A DNA stretch of 5,444 nucleotides from Paracoccaceae bacterium (GTDB lineage: Bacteria; Pseudomonadota; Alphaproteobacteria; Rhodobacterales; Rhodobacteraceae). Position 1 is the stretch's first letter. Each line of letters begins with the position of its first letter. Both the position numbers and the translations under genes were made by a program. Below the pieces are notes generated by a model. That model saw only the letters and a list, made by a program, of their open reading frames with translations, did no database searches and was not told the origin of the DNA. The DNA is taken from NCBI GenBank assembly GCA_026997055.1, contig JALWJU010000215.1, positions 1 to 5,444 of the forward strand. Direction: 5' to 3'. Shown here one piece after another: positions 1 through 4,935 of the stretch.

Positions 1-2
1 CG

Positions 3-164
3 CCGGCGCAGCGCCCGGTGCAGACCACCAGCGACCTGCCGGGCTTCTGGCGCACGGGTTACGGGGATGTGCGCAAGGATATGCGCGGACGCTATCCGAA
101 ACATCCCTGGCCGGAAGATCCGGCCGCGGCTGCGCCAGCCACCGGCCCCGGACGGCGTTCCTGA
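3..164 (+). CDS. hrpB: ATP-dependent helicase HrpB, C-terminal end (5' part outside window)
   Basis: Only the last 53 residues and the TGA stop (162-164) lie in the window; the frame is open from position 3. The visible tail contains GFWRTGYGDVRKDMRGRYPK followed by HPWPEDP. This matches the highly conserved extreme C-terminus of HrpB, the DEAH-box RNA helicase-like protein whose family normally ends in an FW..GY..VRKDMRGRYPKH.WP(D/E)DP block. It is followed by a short Ala/Pro-rich tail with no conserved feature. The helicase core (Walker A, DEAH) would lie to the left of the window and cannot be checked. HrpB is a cytoplasmic ATPase of poorly defined role, presumed to act on RNA. It converges on pheA across a 90-bp spacer, so the two are separate transcription units. 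The identification rests on the C-terminal signature alone, but that signature is distinctive. Confidence 0.9.
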   Translation, partial: PAQRPVQTTSDLPGFWRTGYGDVRKDMRGRYPKHPWPEDPAAAAPATGPGRRS

Positions 165-213
165 GGGTTCGCAGGGGCTGCTGGCGGGCCCTTCCGGCCT
201 TCTTCCCCCTTTC

Positions 214-240
214 CCGCGCCGGCTCCCCGCGCCGGCGCGG
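214..240. repeat. GC-rich inverted repeat in the hrpB/pheA convergent spacer
   Basis: CCGCGCCGG at 214-222 pairs perfectly with CCGGCGCGG at 232-240, giving a 9-bp stem with a 9-nt loop. The right part is also a self-contained 14-nt palindrome (227-240), and the 10-mer CCGCGCCGGC occurs twice directly (214-223 and 227-236). It lies between the stops of two converging genes, where a shared terminator would be expected. There is no T-run on either strand, so intrinsic termination is possible but not demonstrated. The rest of the spacer (165-254) is a C/T-rich stretch with nothing recognisable. Confidence 0.4.
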
Positions 241-254
241 CCCGGCCGGGATGC

Positions 255-1094
255 TCAGAAGCGCGCCGGATCGGCCGGGTAGATGCCCAGTATCTCGATA
301 TGGTTGGTGAAATAGTCGAGCTCCTCCAGCGCCCGGCGCACGCCCGGATCTTCGGGGTGGCCCTCGATATCGGCATAGAAGCGGGTGGCGGTGAAGGAGC
401 CGTCGATCATGTAGCTTTCCAGCTTGGTCATGTTCACGCCATTGGTGGCAAAGCCGCCGAGCGCCTTGTAGAGGGCGGCGGGGATGTTGCGCACTTCGAA
501 GACGAAGGTGGTGATCATGCCGTGGCTGCCGCGCCGGCGCCGGTCCAGCTCCCTGCCCATGATGACGAAGCGGGTGGTGTTGTGGCCGTGATCCTCGATG
601 TCGCTTGCCAGCACGTCGAGCCCGTATATCTCGGCCGCCAGCGCGCTGGCCAGCACCCCCTGATGCCGCGGCCCGCCCGCGGCCAGTTCCGCCGCCGCCC
701 CGGCACTGTCCGCCGCCGCATGGCCACGGATCCCGTGCCGGGCGAGGAATTGCGACGATTGCGGCAGCAGCACAAGGTGGGCGCGCACGTCGGTGATGTC
801 TTCGAGGCGGGCGCCGGGCAGGCCCAGGAGGCAGATGCGCACCCGCACGAAGGCCTCGTCATGGATATGCAGCCCGCTTTCGGGCAGCAGGCGGTGGATA
901 TCGGCGACCCGGCCATAGGTGGAATTCTCGATCGGCAGCATGGCCAGTTCCGCCCGCCCTTCGCGCACCGCGCCGATCACCTCTTCGAAGGTTTCGCAGG
1001 GCAGCGCGTCCATCTGCGGGCGCGCCTTGCGGCAGGCCTCGTGGCCATAGGCGCCGGGCTCTCCCTGAAAGGCTATTTTCGGTTTCATTTTCAC
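255..1094 (-). CDS. pheA: Prephenate dehydratase (monofunctional, with ACT domain)
   Basis: This enzyme converts prephenate to phenylpyruvate, the committed step of phenylalanine synthesis in the cytoplasm. The 279-residue protein begins with the family's KIAFQGEPGAYGHEA segment. PIENSTYGRV follows at about 54-63 and the catalytic-site motif NTTRF at 172-176, whose Thr corresponds to the TRF threonine of the family. An ACT regulatory domain spans about 193-275. There is no chorismate mutase domain, so it is the single-function type common outside enterics. In the ACT domain the usual ESRP motif reads ESYM (226-229) and the usual GAL motif reads AAL (206-208), which bears on phenylalanine feedback. 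Two starts are possible. GTG at 1094 gives 279 aa. ATG at 1088 gives 277 aa and sits about 8 nt after a GGAAAG ribosome-binding sequence, which makes it slightly preferable. The gene is transcribed divergently from the cytochrome gene. Product call is firm; exact start is not. Confidence 0.95.
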   Translation of the reverse strand: MKMKPKIAFQGEPGAYGHEACRKARPQMDALPCETFEEVIGAVREGRAELAMLPIENSTYGRVADIHRLLPESGLHIHDEAFVRVRICLLGLPGARLEDITDVRAHLVLLPQSSQFLARHGIRGHAAADSAGAAAELAAGGPRHQGVLASALAAEIYGLDVLASDIEDHGHNTTRFVIMGRELDRRRRGSHGMITTFVFEVRNIPAALYKALGGFATNGVNMTKLESYMIDGSFTATRFYADIEGHPEDPGVRRALEELDYFTNHIEILGIYPADPARF

Positions 1095-1146
1095 GACTTT
1101 CCACCCGTCTGGCCCGCAAAGGGCGTTTGGTCGCGCCTCATACAGC

Positions 1147-1175
1147 TTGAAAAGTGGTAAGGGAAGCGGTTAGAA
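1147..1175 (+). promoter_or_regulatory. Possible sigma-70-type promoter for the cytochrome gene
   Basis: TTGAAA at 1147-1152 resembles a -35 box. Exactly 17 nt later comes TTAGAA (1170-1175), a weak -10 match. This would place a start about 25 nt before the ATG at 1209. The -10 agreement is poor (2 of 6), so this is only a candidate within the 114-bp divergent spacer (1095-1208), which must hold promoters for both pheA and the cytochrome gene. I see no convincing leftward promoter and no clear operator palindrome. Confidence 0.25.
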
Positions 1176-1208
1176 GGCGACTGAAATCCAGAGCATACGG
1201 AACGCAGC

Positions 1209-2345
1209 ATGTCCAAATCAATGACAACGACCAAAATCGCCGGCGGGGTTCTTTCGGCCCTGCTTGTTTTTCTGCTCGGGAACTGGGCGGCGAAATCCTT
1301 CTATTCCACCGCCGGCGGGGGGCATGGCGAGGAGGCTCCGGTGCGCGGCTATGCGGTCATGGTCGAGGAGGCCGACGGCGCGGCCGAGGCCGAGGCCGAG
1401 GCGGAAGTTTCGCTGGCCGACCTGCTGGCGGCTGCGGATGCCCAGAAGGGGGAGAAGCTGTTTGGCAAGTGCAAGGCCTGCCACAAGCTGGAGGATGGCA
1501 AGAACGGGGTCGGCCCGCACCTGTTCGGCGTGTACGGGCGTGCGGTGGCCTCGGTCGAGGGTTTCGCCTATTCGGCGGCCCTGACCGGGATCGAAGGCAG
1601 CTGGACGGCGGAGGCGCTGTTTGCCTGGCTGGAAAATCCGAAGGCCTTTGCCCCCGGCAACAAGATGAATTTCAAGGGCCTGCCCAAGGAAACCGACCGG
1701 GCCAACATGATCGCCTACCTGGCGACCATCGGCGGGGACGGGCTCGACCTGAGCGGCATGGAGGGCGCGGCGGCGCCGGGCGAAGCGCCCGCGGCCATGC
1801 AGGAAGAGGCAGCGCCGGCAACCGAGACCGCCGAGGCGCCGGCAGCCGGGGCAGCCGAGGCGCCGGCAAGCGAATCGACCGAAGCGCCGGCGGCCGAGAC
1901 CGCTGCCGCCGATGCGGCCCCTGCGGCCGGGGAAGCCGCGCAGGAGGCCGGGAATGCCGGCGCGCAAACCGCCGACGCAGCCGCGCCCGCGGCCGAAGAG
2001 GCGGAGGCCCCCGCGCCCGCCGCCGAGCAGACCGCCCTGGCCGGCGATCCTGAAGCCGGCGCCAAGGTGTTCCGCAAGTGCAAGGCCTGCCACGCGGTGG
2101 AGCCGGGCACGAACAAGGTCGGCCCGTCGCTGTTCGGCGTTGTCGGTGCCGAGGTCGCGTCGGTCGAGGGCTTCGGCTATTCCGCCGCGATGAAGGCGCT
2201 GGGCGGCAGCTGGACCCCTGAGCGCCTGGCCGAATTCCTGGCCAAGCCCAAGGACATGGTGCCGGGCACGAAGATGAGCTTTGCCGGCCTGCGCAAGGAA
2301 GCCGACCGCGAAAACATCATCGCCTATCTGGCGACGCTGAAATAG
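1209..2345 (+). CDS. Membrane-anchored tandem diheme c-type cytochrome (CycM / cytochrome cy family)
   Basis: A 378-residue electron carrier. The N-terminus has a short charged head and one hydrophobic segment (about 9-27, GGVLSALLVFLLGNWAA) with no obvious signal-peptidase site, so it is an uncleaved anchor placing the rest in the periplasm. A short Glu/Ala stretch (about 57-67) leads to heme domain 1 (about 69-175), with CKACH at 88-92 and probable axial Met153 in GNKMNF. An Ala/Glu/Pro-rich linker (about 176-277) joins it to heme domain 2 (about 278-378), with CKACH at 291-295 and probable axial Met356 in GTKMSF. Both domains also keep VGP, LFGV, GF.YSAA, SWT and IAYLAT. In the known family (Paracoccus c552/CycM, Rhodobacter cytochrome cy) such proteins carry electrons from the bc1 complex to terminal oxidases or, in phototrophs, to the reaction centre, but have one heme domain. 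ATG 1209 precedes the anchor directly; the ribosome-binding site (CGGAA) is weak. The gene appears monocistronic, with a terminator 27 nt downstream of its stop. Family call is firm; the physiological partner is inferred. Confidence 0.93.
   Translation: MSKSMTTTKIAGGVLSALLVFLLGNWAAKSFYSTAGGGHGEEAPVRGYAVMVEEADGAAEAEAEAEVSLADLLAAADAQKGEKLFGKCKACHKLEDGKNGVGPHLFGVYGRAVASVEGFAYSAALTGIEGSWTAEALFAWLENPKAFAPGNKMNFKGLPKETDRANMIAYLATIGGDGLDLSGMEGAAAPGEAPAAMQEEAAPATETAEAPAAGAAEAPASESTEAPAAETAAADAAPAAGEAAQEAGNAGAQTADAAAPAAEEAEAPAPAAEQTALAGDPEAGAKVFRKCKACHAVEPGTNKVGPSLFGVVGAEVASVEGFGYSAAMKALGGSWTPERLAEFLAKPKDMVPGTKMSFAGLRKEADRENIIAYLATLK
1449..1730 (+). repeat. Heme domain copy 1 of an intragenic duplication
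   Basis: Residues 81-174 of the cytochrome align without gaps to residues 284-377, encoded at 2058-2339 exactly 609 bp downstream. By hand I count 58 identities in 94 positions. At DNA level an 18-nt stretch over the heme-binding site is identical in both copies (1467-1484 and 2076-2093, beginning AAGTGCAAGGCC). The TCGGTCGAGGG and ATCGCCTA blocks are also shared. This indicates duplication of one domain rather than fusion of two unrelated cytochromes. Confidence 0.85.
1830..1901 (+). repeat. Three imperfect 24-bp tandem units in the cytochrome linker
   Basis: Units at 1830-1853, 1854-1877 and 1878-1901 each encode an 8-residue block opening (A/T)EAPA: AEAPAAGA, AEAPASES, TEAPAAET. They are in frame and sit in the Ala/Glu/Pro linker between the two heme domains. 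The rest of the linker has the same composition but no regular period. Low sequence constraint and low predicted order are expected for such a tether. Confidence 0.7.
2058..2339 (+). repeat. Heme domain copy 2 of an intragenic duplication
   Basis: This is the second copy of the cytochrome domain (residues 284-377). It retains CKACH, VGPSLFGV, VASVEGFGYSAA, the axial Met in GTKMSF and IAYLAT. The protein stops one residue after this aligned block, so the duplication carries the natural C-terminus of the single-domain family, and the first copy is followed by the linker. Confidence 0.85.
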
Positions 2346-2372
2346 GGAAACAAGCCTTCGGGCTGGGCAGGA

Positions 2373-2397
2373 GGGCCGTCCGCGGGGCGGCCCTTTT
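2373..2397 (+). terminator. Rho-independent terminator after the cytochrome gene
   Basis: A 9-bp stem (GGGCCGTCC at 2373-2381 with GGGCGGCCC at 2385-2393, one G-T pair) closes a GCG loop and is followed directly by TTTT (2394-2397). It begins 27 nt after the cytochrome stop codon. It should insulate the cytochrome gene from the downstream tsaC-type gene. Confidence 0.8.
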
Positions 2398-2418
2398 CGC
2401 TGGTCGTCTGGCGGGCGC

Positions 2419-2447
2419 TTGGCAAGGCGGAGGCGTGCTGGTAGGTG
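2419..2447 (+). promoter_or_regulatory. Possible promoter for the threonylcarbamoyl-AMP synthase gene
   Basis: TTGGCA (2419-2424) is a 5-of-6 match to a -35 box. It is followed after 17 nt by TAGGTG (2442-2447), a poor -10. Its location, after the terminator and about 40 nt before the chosen ATG, is right for a separate promoter, but the -10 is weak and the call tentative. Confidence 0.25.
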
Positions 2448-2475
2448 CAGCGGCACAAGGGCCATGACCGGCAGC

Positions 2476-2484
2476 GGAGGAAGG
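2476..2484 (+). promoter_or_regulatory. Strong Shine-Dalgarno sequence deciding the tsaC start
   Basis: GGAGGAAGG lies 3-11 nt before the ATG at 2488, with the GGAGG core ending 7 nt before the start. The upstream in-frame ATG at 2464 and the in-frame start at 2419 have no comparable site. The 2488 start also gives a protein that begins just before the conserved domain. Confidence 0.75.
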
Positions 2485-2487
2485 CGG

Positions 2488-3429
2488 ATGCGCACGGAGC
2501 AGCTTTCAGGCGATGCGGCGGGCCTCGCCCGGGCCGGGACCCTGCTGGCCGGGGGCGCGCTGGTGGCCTTCCCGACCGAGACCGTTTACGGGCTGGGGGC
2601 GGATGCACGAAACGGCCGCGCCGTGGCGCGCATCTACGAGGTCAAGGGGCGCCCCGTCTTCAACCCGCTGATCGTGCATGTAGCTTCGCTCGAGGCGGCG
2701 CGTGCCATTGCCCGCTTCGACGAGACCGCCGAGCGCCTGGCCGAGGTCTTCTGGCCCGGCGCGCTGACCCTGGTCCTGCCGCTCAGACCGGAGGCCGGCC
2801 TGTCGCCGCTGGTCACGGCGGGGCTTGAGACCGTCGCCCTGCGCCTGCCGCAATCGCCGCTGGCGCGTGCCTTGCTGGCCGAGGCGGGCTGCCCCGTCGC
2901 CGCCCCGTCGGCCAACCCGTCCGGGCGGCTCAGTCCGACGACGGCGGCACATGTGCTGGCCGGGCTTGGCGGGCGCATCGAGGCGCTGCTCGATGGGGGC
3001 CCGGCACCGGTCGGGGTCGAGAGCACCATTGTCGGGCTGCACCCGGCCCCGGCCCTGCTGCGCCCCGGGGGCGTGCCGGCCGAAGCGGTGGAGGCCTGCC
3101 TCGGCCAGCCCCTTCACCCCCCGCAGCCCGGCGAAAAGCCCAGTTCGCCGGGGCAGCTCGCCTCGCATTACGCGCCGCGCGCCCGCCTGCGGCTGAATGT
3201 CACCGCGCCACGCCCCGGGGAGCGGCTGCTGGGCTTCGGCCCGACCGGGGGGGCGGCGCTGAACCTGTCGCCCTCGGGGGATCTGCGCGAGGCGGCGGCC
3301 AACCTGTTCGGCCATCTGCATCTGCTGGACCGGGAAGAAGGGCCGATTGCGGTCTCGCCGATCCCGGAGGCGGGGCTGGGCCGGGCGATAAACGACCGCC
3401 TGCGCCGGGCGGCGGCCCCGCGCGGCTGA
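2488..3429 (+). CDS. L-threonylcarbamoyladenylate synthase, two-domain Sua5/YwlC type
   Basis: It makes threonylcarbamoyl-AMP from L-threonine, bicarbonate and ATP. This is the first step of the universal t6A modification at position 37 of ANN-decoding tRNAs; TsaD and partners complete the transfer. From the chosen start the protein has 313 residues. The N-terminal YrdC-like domain contains PTETVYGLG (29-37), the KGR pair (Lys53, Arg55) in YEVKGRPVFNPL, the SANPSG loop (141-146) and GVESTIV (176-182). The linker has the Sua5-type SPGQLASHYAP (220-230) and is followed by a smaller C-terminal Sua5 domain. The length and this linker mark the long Sua5/YwlC form rather than the short ~190-residue TsaC of enterics. 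Two upstream in-frame starts exist, but the Shine-Dalgarno sequence favours 2488. It sits alone, behind the cytochrome terminator and convergent with yqgE. Confidence 0.95.
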   Translation: MRTEQLSGDAAGLARAGTLLAGGALVAFPTETVYGLGADARNGRAVARIYEVKGRPVFNPLIVHVASLEAARAIARFDETAERLAEVFWPGALTLVLPLRPEAGLSPLVTAGLETVALRLPQSPLARALLAEAGCPVAAPSANPSGRLSPTTAAHVLAGLGGRIEALLDGGPAPVGVESTIVGLHPAPALLRPGGVPAEAVEACLGQPLHPPQPGEKPSSPGQLASHYAPRARLRLNVTAPRPGERLLGFGPTGGAALNLSPSGDLREAAANLFGHLHLLDREEGPIAVSPIPEAGLGRAINDRLRRAAAPRG

Positions 3430-3433
3430 TGCG

Positions 3434-3461
3434 GCAGATTCCGGCGCGGCGGAAGCTCTGC
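3434..3461. terminator. Hairpin in the tsaC/yqgE convergent spacer, possible terminator
   Basis: GCAGATTCCG (3434-3443) pairs with CGGAA (3450-3454) and, after a 2-nt bulge, TCTGC (3457-3461). The result is a 10-bp interrupted stem with a 6-nt loop. A competing outer pairing also exists: CGGCAGA at 3432-3438 with TCTGCCG at 3467-3473. It starts 5 nt after the tsaC stop and lies between two converging stops, the right place for a bidirectional terminator. No T-run follows on either strand, so activity is uncertain. Confidence 0.4.
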
Positions 3462-3487
3462 GAAGGTCTGCCGTCTCCGCCCGCGGC

Positions 3488-4057
3488 TCAGGCGTGCCCG
3501 CCCGTGCCTGCCAGCGCCAGCGGGCTGATGCCGAGCCTGGCCAGAGCGGCTTCCCATTTGTCGGCATTGGCGGTTTCGAAGACGATGTCCTGGTCCGCCT
3601 CGGCGGTCAGCCAGGCGTTTTCCCGAAGCTCGCCTTCCAGCTGCCCGGGGCCCCAGCCGGCATATCCCAGCGCCGGCAGGCAGGCGCGGGGGCCGTGCCC
3701 CCTGGCGATATCCTCCAGCACCTCCCGGGTGGCGGTCATGGCGAAGGCATCGCTCACCCTCAGGGTGCCGCTGTCGATCCCGTATTCGCCCGAATGCAGC
3801 ACGAAGCCCCGGCCCATCTCCACCGGCCCGCCGTAGAATATGGGCTGGCGGGAGGTTTCTTCCCCGCCCGGGATGCCCAGCTGCTGCAACAGGTCGCCGA
3901 GGCTGATGTCGCTGGCCGGCTTGTTTACCACCAGTCCCATCGCCCCCTCGGGGGAATGGGCGCAGATGAAGACCACCGAGTGATCGAATCGCGGGTCCAG
4001 CATCCCGGGCATGGCGATCAGCAGCTTGCCGGTGAGATTCGTGCTCGCGTTTTCCAT
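3488..4057 (-). CDS. yqgE: YqgE/AlgH family protein (UPF0301)
   Basis: A 189-residue protein matching the UPF0301/DUF179 family across its whole length. It shows LLIAMPGMLDPRF near the N-terminus (12-24), the FICAHSPEGAMGLVVNKP block (30-47), YGGPVEMGRGFVLHS (75-89), the LRVSDAFAMTATREVLEDIA region (99-118), ALGYAGWGPGQLEGEL (129-144), NAWLTA (147-152) and the typical C-terminal GHA. It is cytoplasmic with no signal peptide. The biochemical function is not established; the Pseudomonas homologue AlgH was linked genetically to alginate control. The ATG at 4057 is the only plausible start. The reading frame stays open further upstream, but that part overlaps tupA on the same strand, offers no start codon nearby and has no family similarity. 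No clear Shine-Dalgarno precedes 4057. It lies 68 bp after tupA on the same strand with no terminator between, so partial co-transcription is possible. Confidence 0.93.
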   Translation of the reverse strand: MENASTNLTGKLLIAMPGMLDPRFDHSVVFICAHSPEGAMGLVVNKPASDISLGDLLQQLGIPGGEETSRQPIFYGGPVEMGRGFVLHSGEYGIDSGTLRVSDAFAMTATREVLEDIARGHGPRACLPALGYAGWGPGQLEGELRENAWLTAEADQDIVFETANADKWEAALARLGISPLALAGTGGHA

Positions 4058-4125
4058 ACCGTTAAACTTGGGGCGGGCGGTGCGATTTGCAAGGGGCGCG
4101 GGGCGGCAGGCGGAAGAGGCCGGGG

Positions 4126-4935
4126 CTATCGGGCATTGAAGGTGAAAAGCGCCACCCCGTTCAGCCGGTAGCCGTCGATCAGGGCTCTTGCCCGTCCGCT
4201 GGTCAGCCACTCCTCGAGTCGGGCGGTCCTTGCGGCATCGACATGGGCAAAGCGCGCCGGGTTGACCGGCAGGAAGGCATATTGGTTGAACAGCGCCGCA
4301 TCGCCGGAAAAGAGGATCTCCAGCGCGCCCTTGTTGCGAAAGGTCAGCCAGCTGGCGCGGTCGGTAAGCACATAGGCATTCAGGCCCGAAGCGATATTGA
4401 GGGCGGTTCCCATGCCCGCCCCGACCGCCTTGTACCAGGCCACCGGCCGGGCCTCGGTGCCTATGCCGGCCTCCTGCCACAGTTCAAGCTCGCGCCGGTG
4501 GGTGCCGCTGTCATCGCCCCGGCTGACGAAGGGGGCGCGGGCTTCGGCGATGCGCCCGAGCGCTCCGGCGGCGCTGTCCGCTTCCCGAATCCCCGCCGGG
4601 TCATCGCGCGGGCCGACGAGGACGAAGTCGTTATACATGATTTCGCGCCGATGCGTGGCCACGCCCTCGGCCACCAGCGCCTCTTCCAGGGGGCGGGCGT
4701 GGATCATGATCGCATCCACGTCGCCGGCCCGCGCCAGCCCCGCGGCCTGGCCGGTGCCCACCACCAGCATGTCGATCCCGAAGCCCAGATCTGCCTGCGC
4801 TGCCGGCAGCAGCACCGCCGCCAGGCCCGAATTGCGAAAGGTGGTGGTGACTGCCCAGCGCAGATTGCCGGCCTGCGCCGGCAGGGCGGCGAGCAGCAGG
4901 AGCAGAGCCGGAAGGCAGCGCCGCGCGCCCCTCAC
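4126..4935 (-). CDS. tupA: Tungstate-type ABC transporter periplasmic substrate-binding protein (TupA-like)
   Basis: A 269-residue exported protein. A basic N-terminus and hydrophobic core end at a likely cleavage site after AQA (about residue 22), so the mature protein is periplasmic. The body follows the TupA pattern: VTTTFRNSG (29-37) at the position of the family's TTTS..NSG segment, VVGTGQA (58-64), the HA segment (79-80), REIMYNDFVLVGP.DDPAGI (97-116), FVSRGDDSGTHRRE (136-149, with Arg139), an ALNIA..L.AYVLTDR block (178-193) and LFNQYAFLPVNP (215-226). In this family these segments build the oxyanion site, which favours tungstate over molybdate. The first loop departs from TTTS (Val and Thr at its ends), so specificity is inferred. 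It starts with GTG at 4935; the first four bases (GTGA) overlap the tupC stop, implying translational coupling. The order ATPase then binding protein differs from the described tupABC order. Confidence 0.9.
   Translation of the reverse strand: MRGARRCLPALLLLLAALPAQAGNLRWAVTTTFRNSGLAAVLLPAAQADLGFGIDMLVVGTGQAAGLARAGDVDAIMIHARPLEEALVAEGVATHRREIMYNDFVLVGPRDDPAGIREADSAAGALGRIAEARAPFVSRGDDSGTHRRELELWQEAGIGTEARPVAWYKAVGAGMGTALNIASGLNAYVLTDRASWLTFRNKGALEILFSGDAALFNQYAFLPVNPARFAHVDAARTARLEEWLTSGRARALIDGYRLNGVALFTFNAR

Noticed and set aside
1112..1124. Small inverted repeat GCCC/GGGC in the pheA leader, considered as an operator or riboswitch stem.
   Set aside because: A 4-bp stem is expected by chance in GC-rich DNA, and no larger fold around it is apparent.
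300..1160. Long rightward open frame (about 286 codons) opposite pheA.
   Set aside because: It lies entirely antisense to a well-recognised prephenate dehydratase, its translation shows no known family pattern, and long antisense frames are expected at this GC content.
1170..1196. Eight-codon leftward mini-frame (MLWISVAF) in the pheA leader, considered as an attenuator leader peptide.
   Set aside because: It has only one Phe, no Shine-Dalgarno, and no hairpin with a T-run between it and pheA, so attenuation is not supported.
1218..2495. Long leftward open frame (about 425 codons) opposite the cytochrome gene.
   Set aside because: The translation is Arg/Gly/Leu-rich low complexity, a mirror of the cytochrome and its Ala/Glu/Pro linker; the sense strand has an unambiguous protein.
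2506..3567. Leftward open frame (about 353 codons) opposite the tsaC-type gene.
   Set aside because: It is antisense to a full-length conserved enzyme and spans the convergent spacer into yqgE; no recognisable domain.
4058..4100. Promoter-like TTGCAA box on the bottom strand before yqgE, followed after 17 nt by AAGTTT.
   Set aside because: The -10 match is poor and would lie almost on top of the start codon; not strong enough to list.
4058..4480. N-terminal extension of the yqgE frame upstream to an ATG at 4480.
   Set aside because: The extension overlaps tupA on the same strand in another frame and matches nothing in the UPF0301 family, which begins just before LLIAMPGMLDPRF.
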